In this document: positions 1 through 10,011 of the stretch, in pieces
How positions within the stretch are numbered: position 1 is the stretch's first letter
How the letters are laid out: each line of letters starts with the position of its first letter
The notes under the pieces: model-generated
What the model was told of the DNA's origin: nothing
Seen by the model: the letters and a program-made list of their open reading frames with translations, nothing else
Databases searched by the model: none
Program-made: the position numbers and the translations under genes
Source of the DNA: Chitinophagales bacterium
GTDB lineage: Bacteria; Bacteroidota; Bacteroidia; Chitinophagales; UBA2359
Length of the DNA stretch: 56,716 bases
Direction of reading: 5' to 3'
Assembly (NCBI GenBank): GCA_016787295.1
Contig: JAEUUX010000244.1
Coordinates: 1-56,716, forward strand

Positions 1-1
1 T

Positions 2-676
2 AACGAGGGCAACGATTATGTATACGATATGATTTTGGATAGCGAGGGTAGTTTGGTATTTTGTGGTAGAGACGAAGCGATTAATCAGCCTAATGTAATC
101 AATGGAGCCAATCTCTACCTCCTCAAAACCAACTGCATGGGTCTACTCACCGAGCCAGAAGCATCATTTTCCACCACCGCAAGCACCACCGCTCTCACAA
201 CAGCCTTCCAAAACCTCTCCCAGTTCGTCTATCCCGACAGCACCGACGGCGGTCATTTCATCTGGGACTTTGGCGATGGCACTGCTCCGCAAATAAACAA
301 TGCCGCTTTTGTTAGCCACACTTTTCCTGCTTATGGCACCTACCCCGTTCGTTTGACGGCTGTGGTTTGTAGCGATACGAGTGTGGTGGATCAGGTGGTT
401 GGGGTGTTTCCGGTGGGGCTGCCGCAAATGGGAATGGGAGGTTTTTCTGTTTATCCTAATCCCGCGCAGGATCATTTAGTAGTACAAAACCACAACCAAG
501 AGCAAAGCGCTACCTTTGTACTGTATGATGTGCTGGGTAGGCAGGTTTTATCTTTTACCTCTAACAATCAGTCTGTCGTTCCTATTGAGTACCTGCCTTC
601 GGGTGTGTATCTGTATCAGTTTATTAACCCTCAAAACCAAATGTTGACTTATGGAAAAGTTAGTGTTGTGCGGTAG
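2..676 (+). CDS. C-terminal part of a PKD-domain T9SS-secreted protein (5' truncated)
   Basis: The reading frame is open from base 2, so the gene begins outside the window; the first ATG at 29 is internal. The visible N-terminal part has a strand pattern (D.IL.SEG.LVFCG) typical of delta-60/SBBP-like repeats found in secreted Bacteroidota proteins. A PKD domain follows at about 224-410, with the WDFGDG core and the alternating strands up to the Val-rich end. The last ~78 residues (about 437-673) are a T9SS type A sorting domain: YPNPAQD, then LYDVLGRQV, then LPSGVYLYQF, ending in VSVVR. In the family this tail directs outer-membrane export and is usually cleaved when the protein is attached to the surface. 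It is convergent with the 2112-aa gene, with a shared terminator between. The specific function is unknown. Confidence 0.85.
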   Translation, partial: NEGNDYVYDMILDSEGSLVFCGRDEAINQPNVINGANLYLLKTNCMGLLTEPEASFSTTASTTALTTAFQNLSQFVYPDSTDGGHFIWDFGDGTAPQINNAAFVSHTFPAYGTYPVRLTAVVCSDTSVVDQVVGVFPVGLPQMGMGGFSVYPNPAQDHLVVQNHNQEQSATFVLYDVLGRQVLSFTSNNQSVVPIEYLPSGVYLYQFINPQNQMLTYGKVSVVR

Positions 677-739
677 GGGTGTCCTGCATCTGCAAAGATG
701 AATGCGAAAACAGACAAACATGGTGGCTATAAAACACAA

Positions 740-776
740 AAAAGGCTGACAAGATAAGCTATCTTGCCAGCCTTTT
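740..776. terminator. Bidirectional intrinsic terminator
   Basis: An A-rich flank, then the stem AAAGGCTG.CAAGATA paired with TATCTTG.CAGCCTTT across a short AGC loop, then a T-run. It lies between two convergent genes and has A/T tracts on both sides, so it can serve both strands. Confidence 0.8.
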
Positions 777-828
777 TGTTATGATATAACAACACTACAA
801 AGTGCGGCTATGTCAAGGACTATATACG

Positions 829-3800
829 CTATTTCACAAAACGAGTCGTACTGATAGTTTGTCCGTCGTTTAGGGTAATGAAGTATACACCTGTTGGATA
901 TGCTGTAACATTGTGGCTATAAACATTGTTGCCTGCTTGGGCATTGATGTTAATTTGTTCTACCAATTTGCCAGCAGCATCGTGGATAGCGGCTTGTACT
1001 TTACCTACTTGAGCGGCATTAAATTGGATATTAACTTGATGGTTAGCAGGAACAGGATATACACCTGTTACACCAAATTTAACTTCGTTACGAGTAAGGG
1101 CTACCCAACCGCCTTGTGTGCGGCTACCGTCATAATCTACTTGCGAAATGCGGTAGTAGCTGGTGCCTTTGGGGGCATTGCGGTCTAAGTATTCATAGCT
1201 GCTAATGGTGTTGGTAGTACCTTTGCCATCAACTTGCTGAACAGTCACAAAGTTTTGACCATCTGTGGAACGTTCTAAGACGAAATAGTCGTTGTTGACT
1301 TCGCTGGCAGTAATCCAACGCAATAAGTTGCCTTCGGCTTGGACTTCACCTTCAAAGCTCAACCAAGAAACGTTTAAGTTGGTGGTAATGGTGATAGCAA
1401 TGCTACCACTACAGCCCAAGTTGTCGGTAGCAGTGATGGTCATCACAAAAGCAGAGTCGGCTTCTTGGGTAAATGGAATGTTTTGCAAATCCAAGATGTC
1501 GTTAGCAGTGGGATGTTCTCCAGCATAAACAAAACCATTGTCTGTTGTGATGGTAACATTATAGCTACTGCCATCAACACTTGGTAAGCCACCTGAAATT
1601 TGTATCCAAGCATCATAATTGCCACCCAAAGCATTCACTAATACAGAAGGAGCAATGGTAATGGAGTCTAATACGCTACAATCCAATACAACGTTGCTAA
1701 CCAAAATGGTAATAGTGCCGTTAACAGGTGGAGTGTTGCCATCAGATACGGTGAAAGGAATGGTAACAGTACCTACAAAACCATCGGCAACCGTAAAGGT
1801 GAAAGAACCTGTTTGTGGGTTGCCATTGAACGTACCTGCACCAGCAGGAGAAACGGCACCGAAGCTGAAGTTCAGGTTGTCGCCATTGACATCAGCCACA
1901 TAGTTTGACAAGTTGTCAGAAATGTTATTGCTTACAAGAGTAGATAATGTTAAGTTAATGTTCTCTACATCAGGTTGATTGCCACAAGAGTGAGCTGCTT
2001 CGATGGCATAAGAACAACCTGCACCGTCTGTGATGGTATAGGTGGCAGAAGCTCCAAATGCTATTGGGTCTGTAATGAAGGCATTATTGATAATTTGACC
2101 GCCATCGGCAGTATAGTTGCCTGCACCCCCCGAAAGGTTGTAGCTAATAACATAAGTTTCGCTTTGATAGTCACATTGTGGTGTGCCGGGAGCTGCACTC
2201 ATGTCGTTGAAGAACATCAAATCTGTTGGTGCGCTGAAATCAGCACATTCGCCGCTCAAAGTGCTACCAAATGGAGCAGGTAATACTGCTGCTGATACAT
2301 ACAACACTTGACCTACAGGATAGCTGCCATCGTTGATAAATTCGCCTGTGACACTATAGTCATAGATGATAGTACCGGGAGCAGTAAGGTTGCCTGTTGG
2401 GTTGTTGTGTAAGATGAAACCACCTGTATAGCTGGGGTCATTGACGGCTTGTCCTGTCGCAACGGCTTGAACACCATCGTTTTCGCAAACATCAACACGA
2501 CCGTTTACGGGATTTAGGTTTAGATAGGTCAAAGAACAAACACCTGCTTCGTTAGGCGTACAAGTAGGTTCTTCGGGGCAGTTAAGCGAGGCTGTAAGCG
2601 TTGCGTTACTACAAGCCAAAGGTGCTGCGGCATTGCTAATCGTGAAAGTAGCTGTTCCGCTTGTGCCTGCTTCTGCAATTACGGTATTGCCTGTTCCTTG
2701 TTGTCCGTTATATGTCCAAGTAATGTTGAGGTTAGTACAAGAAGTGGTGATACTTGCACTACAGTTACCGCTGTTCAAACTGATAAGGTTGCTCAATTGT
2801 GGATAAACGCTTACTGCAAAAGCCGAGCTTTGGTCTGTACAGTCTGCTACGCCATCTAAACGAGCTTTTAAGAAATAAGTTTGTGGATTACAACCAGTGG
2901 CAGCAGGTAAAGAACCTGTAAATGCTGTTCCTGTGTAGGCATCAAAATCGGGAGTTGTGCCATATACCCAAGTTACAATGCCACCGCTAAAGCTACCATT
3001 GTTCACACCACCGTTAGCAACAGTAATGTTGCCGCCAGAGCAAATGCTGCTTTGTGTAACGTTTTGGTTGCCATCTAAAGTAGAACAAACGATGCTTGGA
3101 CAGTCGTAGGTAGCTGTTACGCTTACTTGTGAGCAAGTACTTGGCGCGCCTGCTAAGTTAGAAACGACGAAGGTAACAGAGCCAGATTGTCCGGGTTGTG
3201 CGGTGAAGCTATTGCCGCTAATACCGTTGTGTGTAACAGCAAAAGAAGGACAGTTGGTAGTGACGCTGGCGCTACAAGTGCCGTTCACTGCTGTTGCATT
3301 GATGCTTGGATAAACACTAACGATAAAGCTATTAGATTGGTCTGAACAACCGCCAACACCATCTAAACGTGCGCGAACATAATAAGTTTGGACACTACAG
3401 CTTGTATTGGCAGGTAAAGCACCCGTGAACACAGTACCTGAATAGGCATTAAAGTTAGAGGTTGTGCCATATACCCAAGTTACACTACCACCGGGGAAGT
3501 CATTGTCAATTACACCACCTGTGGTCAAAGTAAGGCTTTGTCCTGAGCAAATAGCGCTTTCTAATACAGATTGGCTGCCGTCTAATTGCGCACAAACCAA
3601 GTCAGAACAGTTGTAAGAAGCCGTATAAGTAGCCGCTTGGCAACCGCTTGGTGCGGCTGTATTGGTAATGGTAAAGGTAACAGTTCCGATAGCGCCTGTT
3701 TCGGGCAAATAAACGGGACCTGTGCCTACATTGCCATCTGAATCAGCCCAAGTGACCGCAAAACCGCATTCTACAGAAATACCTGTTACAGAAGCAGGAC

Positions 3801-6800
3801 TACAGTCAGAACCGCTATTGCTATTGGCATCAATAGGCGGATATACGCTCACTGCAAAAGTTTCGCTATGGTCGCTGCAAGATTCAACATCAGAAAGGAT
3901 AGCCGCAAAATAATAAACAGTTGGCACACAACCTTCAGCAGTAAGTGCCTGACCTTCATATAGTTCGCCGTCTGTTGCAGGGTCGAAGTCGGCATCGGTG
4001 CTATATACCCAAGTGATACTACCACCACTAAAGTCATTGTTTAACACAGCTCCGTTGGTGATAGCAGGTGAGCTGCCACTACACAAAGGCGTTGTATCTA
4101 CACTTTGGTTGCCGTCCAATGCACTACATACCAAGGCGGGACAAGTTACGCTAACAGGGTCAAGCACCAATTCGCCACAACCATCAGGAGCAGCAGGATT
4201 GGCTACCATGAAAACAACACTTGTATTTTGGGTAGTTAATTGTTGGTCGAGGCTATAGCTACCAGCGCCAGTGTTGCCGCTGTTATCTTCCCAACTTACG
4301 GTATAGTTACAGTTACCATTGATAGATACACTTGCACCACAAGCACTCGCTAATGTAGAGGCTTGGATAGCAGGATATACCATTACAGAAATAGCATCGC
4401 TACTTTCTTCACAACCCGCTGTGCCTGTGATATAGGCTTTGAAATAATAAGTAACAGGGTCGCAACCTGTAGCTGTAATAGCTTGGTTGGTATATGCTGT
4501 GCCTGCTGTATATGGGTCAAAGTTGGGGTTGGTGCTATATTTGTAACTTACTGTGCCAATAGTAGAGGCGGCAGTAAGCGTAATAGACTCTCCTGAACAA
4601 AGTACAGCATCGCTCACCTCAAAACCTGTGATAGGAACAATAGCTGCATGTTCGCATTCGCAAGTAGTGCTATTGTAGGTATCGGCGGTTGCGCAGTTGT
4701 TATCGTCGCAACTTGGCGGTGTAACAGCAACATGTTCACATTGACAAGTACTTGTGTTGTAAGAATCGGTGGTATTACAGTTATTGTCGTCGCAGTTAGG
4801 CGGCGTAATAGGAGTATGTTCGCATTGACAAGTTGCGGTGTTATAGGTATCTGTCGTACCACAGTTACCATCATCGCAAGTAGGTGTTTCGATAGGTGTA
4901 AATACACAAGAACAAGTAGCCGTATCGAAAGTATCTTCGGTCAAACAGTCATTGTCGTTGCACGTAATAGGCGTACAGCAATCAGCAAGCGTGGCTGCTG
5001 CGCTAACAGTACAACCAGAATCGTCGGTAACATTGACAGTATAATCACCATTGGCGCTTAATTCTACAGTGCTGTTAGCATCATCGCCACTTGCAACTAC
5101 TTCGTTATTGCTATTCAATACATTAAAAGTATAGCCATTAGCGGCATCGCCACCAGTCGCTGTTACAGTAATAGAACAACCATCACCTGTAGCTGTAGCG
5201 GTCAATTCGCTTAGGAATGTAACCATCACAGAATTGCCTACTATTGGACAATCGGCATATAAATCACCATCTATCAAAGAGGCGGTCATAGGCGTAAAAT
5301 AGAAAGTACCGGTAGCTTCAGTATCTGTATTGTCGAATGTAAGCACTTCGTTGACATCGTTGGTAACAGCCACCACACCTAAGTAGTTGGCAAATTCGCC
5401 ATTGAGGTCTTGTTCAGATACTAACCAAACAATAACATTGGAAAATAAACTATCCGATGCGCCAAGGCTGGCTCCTGATGTTGAGACATCGACCGAAGCT
5501 CCGAAACATACTGCATCGGTAGAAGCCTCTGCGGTACCGGGCATGTCGGTATTGTCAGGAGAAACGAAAGTCGCTGTTGTTGAGCAACCATTAGCAAGGT
5601 CAGTCACGGCTACGGTATAGGTTGCGTTGGTTGGGAAGCTATTGGATACCAAATAGTCTCCAATGTCAGGGTCGTTTTCAGAGTCGCCCGAGTCTATTAC
5701 TGCACCATTTGAATCGGTAATGGTATAGGTATAAGTACCACTTCCGCCTTCGATGAAGAAAGCTGTATAGCAGGAGGTAAAGGCTTCGGTCAATATGATT
5801 TCGGGTTGGAATGTTACCATCACTGCTGGTCCCACGTTTATACAAGAGCCACCTGCAAAGAATACAGAGTCGATACTTGCATCATCGCCTACCACGCCTA
5901 AGAGTGAATCTGCGGGTGCATATTCTAGGGTGACAGGAGCGAAATAGGTGGGTATGCCATCGCCAAAGGTATTGGTAATGGTTAGGGCTTCATCAACACT
6001 GAAGAAACCGATGAAGTTGGGATCATACAAAGGACTTTCACTTGCCAAAGTAGGGTCGGGTTCGCCTGCATACGCTGCGATAGCCAACGAACCTGCGTCG
6101 CTATTGACAGAGAAAACGGGTGTGCCTGCAAAATCGAGGGTGATGGTTTCACCAAAACAGACATTGCCATCGGCGATAGAAGAACTTAGTGTTCCTGCAT
6201 CAACATCATTACACTCAAAATCAATGCAAATTGTTTCGCCTACTTGGAAACAATCAGGGTCAAGAACAACGGTATTGAAACTTGTTGTGCCTGTTGCATT
6301 AGCCACAACTACGGGTGTAAAACACCAAGTATAGCCTGCGGGCAAGCCGCCATTGTTGATAAAACCCAATACGTCATACGTACCACCATTAAGGTTGGGG
6401 TCGATGGTGAAAGAACCCCAGTAACTTGGATTGTCACGAGGGTCTACATTGCCTGTTGCTAAGGTGTCAAAACTAATCACCCATGCCAAACCTGATACTT
6501 GACCGCTTGGATAAAGCACTGGACCATCTGTTGCGATGAACATCGTATCCAAATAAGGAACAGGATTGACATCGAGGTTAATGGTAGCACCAGGGTCAAG
6601 CGAGGCACAGGAGAGGGCATCTTGTTGGGTTACATTGATACAGAAACGTCCAGCCACAGCATTGTAACCGTCAATCATCAAATAGTAGGTTGTTCCTGCT
6701 ACGGTTTCAAAGGTGAGACCTGCGGGATAGGTGGTGTCGGTAGCGCTGGGTCCATCTTCGTTACAACCATTGGGGTCAGCAACGAGGCTTCCGCAACTAC

Positions 6801-7167
6801 CTGTATAAATCTGGATTTGCGTGTCACCATCTGTAATGTATTGTGCGGCGGTTAAGCCACCATTACAGTCTGATGTTTCGATAAAATAGGTGTTACCATC
6901 ACCTACAAACGTAAACCACAAATCGTTGTCAATGGCGCTGGCAGCGCCTGGTCCATCGGGAAAACAACTGGGATCCGCCAAACCTGCTGTGGGAGTGGCT
7001 AATGTGTTGTTGTAGGGTCCATCAAATTGGAGTGATCCAATAGCTTGCCCAAACAAACCTTGAATGCTTGTTGCACCCGAACAAGCATCGTTTACTGGTT
7101 GAGCCAAAAGCATTGTTCCACACAACCATAACAAACAACTTGTGAATAGTTGGAGTTTTTTTTGCAT
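829..7167 (-). CDS. Large repeat-rich T9SS surface protein (2112 aa)
   Basis: The ATG at 7167 is chosen because it opens a clear signal peptide (MQKKLQLFTSCLLWLCGTML, then LAQ); the frame stays open a further 67 codons upstream, but that stretch looks like untranslated AT-rich DNA. In order: an N-terminal domain resembling pre-peptidase C-terminal domains (ND.CSGA, DLWFTF, YLMIDG); a long Ig/PKD-like region; four Cys-rich units of ~26 aa (about residues 730-842); four ~175-aa repeats (about 842-1545) with the signature LDGNQSV.....CSG and WVY.T..DF; a cadherin-like segment rich in DVNGD and VSDG; a fibronectin-like LRWITASE..N..F.LERS module; and a T9SS type A tail (VYPVPANHQV ... YPTGVYFITL ... 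TTRFVK). It is probably a surface-anchored adhesin or matrix protein. The ligand cannot be told from sequence. It diverges from the MFS gene. Confidence 0.88.
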   Translation of the reverse strand: MQKKLQLFTSCLLWLCGTMLLAQPVNDACSGATSIQGLFGQAIGSLQFDGPYNNTLATPTAGLADPSCFPDGPGAASAIDNDLWFTFVGDGNTYFIETSDCNGGLTAAQYITDGDTQIQIYTGSCGSLVADPNGCNEDGPSATDTTYPAGLTFETVAGTTYYLMIDGYNAVAGRFCINVTQQDALSCASLDPGATINLDVNPVPYLDTMFIATDGPVLYPSGQVSGLAWVISFDTLATGNVDPRDNPSYWGSFTIDPNLNGGTYDVLGFINNGGLPAGYTWCFTPVVVANATGTTSFNTVVLDPDCFQVGETICIDFECNDVDAGTLSSSIADGNVCFGETITLDFAGTPVFSVNSDAGSLAIAAYAGEPDPTLASESPLYDPNFIGFFSVDEALTITNTFGDGIPTYFAPVTLEYAPADSLLGVVGDDASIDSVFFAGGSCINVGPAVMVTFQPEIILTEAFTSCYTAFFIEGGSGTYTYTITDSNGAVIDSGDSENDPDIGDYLVSNSFPTNATYTVAVTDLANGCSTTATFVSPDNTDMPGTAEASTDAVCFGASVDVSTSGASLGASDSLFSNVIVWLVSEQDLNGEFANYLGVVAVTNDVNEVLTFDNTDTEATGTFYFTPMTASLIDGDLYADCPIVGNSVMVTFLSELTATATGDGCSITVTATGGDAANGYTFNVLNSNNEVVASGDDANSTVELSANGDYTVNVTDDSGCTVSAAATLADCCTPITCNDNDCLTEDTFDTATCSCVFTPIETPTCDDGNCGTTDTYNTATCQCEHTPITPPNCDDNNCNTTDSYNTSTCQCEHVAVTPPSCDDNNCATADTYNSTTCECEHAAIVPITGFEVSDAVLCSGESITLTAASTIGTVSYKYSTNPNFDPYTAGTAYTNQAITATGCDPVTYYFKAYITGTAGCEESSDAISVMVYPAIQASTLASACGASVSINGNCNYTVSWEDNSGNTGAGSYSLDQQLTTQNTSVVFMVANPAAPDGCGELVLDPVSVTCPALVCSALDGNQSVDTTPLCSGSSPAITNGAVLNNDFSGGSITWVYSTDADFDPATDGELYEGQALTAEGCVPTVYYFAAILSDVESCSDHSETFAVSVYPPIDANSNSGSDCSPASVTGISVECGFAVTWADSDGNVGTGPVYLPETGAIGTVTFTITNTAAPSGCQAATYTASYNCSDLVCAQLDGSQSVLESAICSGQSLTLTTGGVIDNDFPGGSVTWVYGTTSNFNAYSGTVFTGALPANTSCSVQTYYVRARLDGVGGCSDQSNSFIVSVYPSINATAVNGTCSASVTTNCPSFAVTHNGISGNSFTAQPGQSGSVTFVVSNLAGAPSTCSQVSVTATYDCPSIVCSTLDGNQNVTQSSICSGGNITVANGGVNNGSFSGGIVTWVYGTTPDFDAYTGTAFTGSLPAATGCNPQTYFLKARLDGVADCTDQSSAFAVSVYPQLSNLISLNSGNCSASITTSCTNLNITWTYNGQQGTGNTVIAEAGTSGTATFTISNAAAPLACSNATLTASLNCPEEPTCTPNEAGVCSLTYLNLNPVNGRVDVCENDGVQAVATGQAVNDPSYTGGFILHNNPTGNLTAPGTIIYDYSVTGEFINDGSYPVGQVLYVSAAVLPAPFGSTLSGECADFSAPTDLMFFNDMSAAPGTPQCDYQSETYVISYNLSGGAGNYTADGGQIINNAFITDPIAFGASATYTITDGAGCSYAIEAAHSCGNQPDVENINLTLSTLVSNNISDNLSNYVADVNGDNLNFSFGAVSPAGAGTFNGNPQTGSFTFTVADGFVGTVTIPFTVSDGNTPPVNGTITILVSNVVLDCSVLDSITIAPSVLVNALGGNYDAWIQISGGLPSVDGSSYNVTITTDNGFVYAGEHPTANDILDLQNIPFTQEADSAFVMTITATDNLGCSGSIAITITTNLNVSWLSFEGEVQAEGNLLRWITASEVNNDYFVLERSTDGQNFVTVQQVDGKGTTNTISSYEYLDRNAPKGTSYYRISQVDYDGSRTQGGWVALTRNEVKFGVTGVYPVPANHQVNIQFNAAQVGKVQAAIHDAAGKLVEQININAQAGNNVYSHNVTAYPTGVYFITLNDGQTISTTRFVK
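2560..4620 (-). repeat. Four ~175-aa repeats inside the 2112-aa protein
   Basis: Unit starts recur near 4120, 3590 and 3080 with LDG(N/S)Q(S/N)V followed by C-S-G, then WVYxT..DF.....(G)..F/Y.G and a C-terminal strand ending in VSVYP. A more diverged first copy (FEVSDAVLCSGES) lies at about 4620-4130. Unit length is roughly 510-530 bp. The units share paired Cys residues, likely disulfides in an extracellular Ig-like fold. Confidence 0.75.
4641..4978 (-). repeat. Four tandem Cys-rich ~26-aa units
   Basis: Four successive units follow the pattern C-(D/N)-D-(N/G)-(N/D)-C-x-T-x-D-(T/S)-(Y/F)-(N/D)-x-x-T-C-x-C-x-(H/F), separated by short Pro/Thr/Val linkers such as TPITPP. The spacing resembles the Dictyostelium-type CTDC repeat family (C.DGN.CT.D.C), but with altered Cys positions. 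This is pattern resemblance only. Confidence 0.65.
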
Positions 7168-7321
7168 AAAGGTAATTTTTAAGTAAATTATGATTAAGTT
7201 AATTGTGTTCAACTTGCCTACCAAATAGTGCGCAAGATACGCATAAAATCGCTTTAGTTGTATACCCTTGCCTAAAAAAAGCTGATAATCCGACAAAAAA
7301 TGACGTAAAATAAACATTAAC

Positions 7322-7352
7322 TTGCTATTGTAAAGATTAGGTTGTATTTTTG
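7322..7352 (+). promoter_or_regulatory. Predicted Bacteroidota promoter of the MFS gene
   Basis: TTG at 7322-7324, a 20-bp spacer, then TATTTTTG (7345-7352), which fits TTG-N19/20-TAnnTTTG. The MFS start codon is 94 bp downstream. Confidence 0.5.
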
Positions 7353-7446
7353 TGGCGAAGTTGGACAAATTTAGTCAAGGTCTAAATGGCGGATAAAACG
7401 ACTTATTTCTGTTCATCATTTTAAGCGTTATCATAACAACAATACC

Positions 7447-8685
7447 ATGAAACAGCAAAATCAAAAACTTAGCGACAATTTTTATGTTTTATTGAGTCTT
7501 CCTGCTACGGCAATGGGTTTTGCCCTATCGGTTCAAATTTCGGCACTTAGCTGGATATTATCTACGCAATATGGGCTGAAAATAGATGAGGTGGGCTATG
7601 TTTGGTTGGCGGGTCCTGTAGCGGGCATTATCGGGCAACTCACTATCGGTTTTGTAAGTGACGAAACGTGGTTATGGGGTGGTCGTCGTCGTCCCTACAT
7701 TTTAGTGGGTGGTATTTTGGCAGCGTTGATGCTTTTCTGTCTGCCCAATTTAACGCCTATAGCCAATTTTTTGGGCATTAGCAATATGATGATAGTAGCC
7801 TTGATTGTGGCTTTGAGTTTAGATTTGGCAATTAATATCAGCTTCAACCCAACACGTTCGCTGATTGCTGATGTGACTCCCGAAGGCGAAGCTCGCACGA
7901 AAGGTTATACGTGGATGCAGACGATTTCGGGTGCTTTTGGGGTGTTGGCATACCTCATCACGGTTTGGTATGGCAATTATACGCTCATCTATGTGGGTGT
8001 GGTGTTGGTGTTGGTGTTTTCTATTGTGCCTACTTTGAGCATCAAAGAGCCGCGCCATTTGACCGTTAGTAATGATACTGCCACTACACAAGCCGCTAAT
8101 GCTACTGTTGCCCCCGACCTTTGGCGCATCTATGTTGCTCATGGATTTACATGGCTGGGTGTCCAAACTATGTTTGTCTTTATGTTTGCCTATATCCAAC
8201 AACATTTAACCGCCGATATACAAACGGCAGGTAAAATTATTGCAATGGCTTTTTTGGTTATGAATGTAGTCGGGTTTTTGTTGCCTCGTTTTGTTCTCGA
8301 ACCTATTAGCGAAAAATTGGGACGTGTTCGTACTCATGCCATTGCTATTGCTATCATGGCGTTGGGTTATGCACTTATCTATTATGCTCCGCGAAGCGAA
8401 AGTTTATTGTACGTTTTTATGGCGATTGTAGGAATAGGTTGGGCAGCAACCGTAAGCATTCCTTTTGCTATTGTGACCGAAAAAGTAAGTAGTGCCAAAA
8501 CAGGTTGGTATATGGGAGTGTTTAATTTGTCGGTTGTTATACCACAAATTTTAGTAAGTGCTTTATTGAGCAAATTTATCGAAAAAACACCCGATAAAGC
8601 CATTATTTTTGTTGTTTGTATGGTTTGTTTGGCTATTTCTGCTATTTTGTGGCAGTTTATACAAGAGCCTGAACGCAAAAAATAA
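7447..8685 (+). CDS. MFS transporter, SLC45/GPH (sucrose or maltoside symporter-like) family
   Basis: 412 aa, with about 12 hydrophobic segments. After TM2 comes D-E-T-W-L-W-GGRRRPYI (residues 78-85), the loop characteristic of sugar:cation symporters of the SLC45/plant sucrose transporter group. Another family-like stretch, DLAINISFNPTRSLIADVTP, precedes the sixth helix. In the family these inner-membrane proteins import disaccharides or glycosides with protons or sodium; the substrate is not fixed here. It starts at the only sensible ATG, right before a polar N-terminus and TM1. It stands alone: divergent from the 2112-aa gene and convergent with the Omp28-like gene, so the neighbours give no substrate hint. 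No glycoside hydrolase or SusC/D pair is nearby. Confidence 0.85.
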   Translation: MKQQNQKLSDNFYVLLSLPATAMGFALSVQISALSWILSTQYGLKIDEVGYVWLAGPVAGIIGQLTIGFVSDETWLWGGRRRPYILVGGILAALMLFCLPNLTPIANFLGISNMMIVALIVALSLDLAINISFNPTRSLIADVTPEGEARTKGYTWMQTISGAFGVLAYLITVWYGNYTLIYVGVVLVLVFSIVPTLSIKEPRHLTVSNDTATTQAANATVAPDLWRIYVAHGFTWLGVQTMFVFMFAYIQQHLTADIQTAGKIIAMAFLVMNVVGFLLPRFVLEPISEKLGRVRTHAIAIAIMALGYALIYYAPRSESLLYVFMAIVGIGWAATVSIPFAIVTEKVSSAKTGWYMGVFNLSVVIPQILVSALLSKFIEKTPDKAIIFVVCMVCLAISAILWQFIQEPERKK

Positions 8686-8761
8686 TAAGATGATACACAG
8701 AAAGTATTGTTACACAATAGGGTAGGGGAGAGTCCTATCGCGTGTGCGCTATGGATATGTG

Positions 8762-8806
8762 AAAAAAAAGTGGCTATCTCTTGACAAAGAGATAGCCACT
8801 TTTTTT
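8762..8806. terminator. Bidirectional intrinsic terminator
   Basis: A perfect 14-bp stem AGTGGCTATCTCTT / AAGAGATAGCCACT with a 4-nt loop, flanked by an A-run on the left and a T-run on the right. It lies between the convergent MFS and Omp28-like genes. Confidence 0.88.
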
Positions 8807-8818
8807 ATGGTAGATTTT

Positions 8819-9967
8819 TTATTGTGCTATGTAGATATTGTAATACTGGCTGTGGGTTGGTGTTTGAATACGTAGGTTATACATGCCTGTGGGCAAGGTG
8901 GGTAATTGTAGCTGGAATTGGTGTTTGCCCTTGTCGAGAGGTTCGCTGTAGAAAGTTTTAAGATGTTTGCCAGCGAGGTCATACAAAGCGATTTGTGTTG
9001 GTGTGTTTTCTTTTTGCAACAATTGTAGTACAAGTTGATGTTGGGCAGGATTGGGATATATCTTTTCTATTTGCAAGTTGGCGGGTGTGATAGCGGTTTG
9101 CATAGGATTAGCTTCCATTGTTGCCAAAATTTCTGCTATTGTTATGTCGTCTGCGTTTAGTATTTCGCTGTATCGGAAATCATCAGCATTATAGTTTTGC
9201 ACCAAACCAATGATGTTTATTTGGTCGATATCCCATGTTTCGGAGAGGGTATAGGTGTAGGTATGTGCAAAAGATGTTCCTGCTACAATGTCTTTGGGAA
9301 GACTATTGATGCTACTTGTTGTTCCCCAAGCATTGCCCAAAGCTGCTCTTAAGACATGGCGATGTGGATAATTAATAATAGGATTGCCAGCACCTGTGTA
9401 GAAATAACCGGGTGCCATATTAAAAAAATTGGTTTGGCTATACCCCATAGCTGTGGAATGGACACTATCTTCGGTGATGTATAAATTGAAACGCAAATCT
9501 TGATAATTGCTCACATCTTGCAAGAAAGTTGCGTTGACTCCGATGGTCACTTGGCGAGAGAGAGGGTCATACGTTACATGGTTTAAATGAACACTGCAAA
9601 TAGGAGGAGTTGCAAGGCGTTCTGCAATTTTCTCGGATAGAGGTGTTACTTCAAATGTGAATGGCACAAATTGTTGGTCGGGAAAAAGATAGCGGTCTAA
9701 CAAAAAAGCATTTGCACCGCCTCCTGTATAGTATTCTCCCACTGTGTCGGTAGTGGGTATGGTCATAGGGTCTTCAATATGAATGCCAATAGGTATTATA
9801 TTTGCACCAAAACTTTCTTGAAGTAGACGGGAAGTGTGGTTGCCTTCGGGACAAAGTCCACACCATGCGCCTGTGATGTTTTCGAGAACGACTTTTCGGT
9901 TGTAAGTTTGTGCATACACATTACTATAGCAACAAAATAATAATAAGAAGGAATAATAGTACTTCAT
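8819..9967 (-). CDS. Omp28-like secreted protein with thioredoxin CxxC motif and T9SS tail
   Basis: 382 aa from the ATG at 9967; an in-frame TTG two codons upstream is not needed. The signal peptide MKYYYSFLLLFCCYSNVYAQ is followed by VVLENITGAWCGLCPEG, a thioredoxin-like active-site motif (Cys36, Cys39) as seen in Omp28-related outer-membrane proteins. Next come IGIHIEDPM and a long mixed-strand domain, then a T9SS type A tail (IYPNPAQHQLVLQL ... LYDLAGKHL ... LPTGMYNLRI). The family role is poorly defined; the intact CxxC permits disulfide chemistry outside the cell. No obvious partner gene is adjacent. Confidence 0.82.
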   Translation of the reverse strand: MKYYYSFLLLFCCYSNVYAQTYNRKVVLENITGAWCGLCPEGNHTSRLLQESFGANIIPIGIHIEDPMTIPTTDTVGEYYTGGGANAFLLDRYLFPDQQFVPFTFEVTPLSEKIAERLATPPICSVHLNHVTYDPLSRQVTIGVNATFLQDVSNYQDLRFNLYITEDSVHSTAMGYSQTNFFNMAPGYFYTGAGNPIINYPHRHVLRAALGNAWGTTSSINSLPKDIVAGTSFAHTYTYTLSETWDIDQINIIGLVQNYNADDFRYSEILNADDITIAEILATMEANPMQTAITPANLQIEKIYPNPAQHQLVLQLLQKENTPTQIALYDLAGKHLKTFYSEPLDKGKHQFQLQLPTLPTGMYNLRIQTPTHSQYYNIYIAQ

Positions 9968-10011
9968 AAACAAAAAATTTTGAGTATTGATGGCGAGATG
10001 ACAGTAGGAAC

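Noticed and set aside
913-1188. Plus-strand frames inside the 2112-aa gene
   Set aside because: Short frames opposite a long, domain-rich gene, with no recognisable motifs.
7168-7368. N-terminal extension of the 2112-aa protein
   Set aside because: The 67 extra codons are AT-rich, lack a signal peptide and overlap the divergent promoter region; the ATG at 7167 opens a clear signal peptide.
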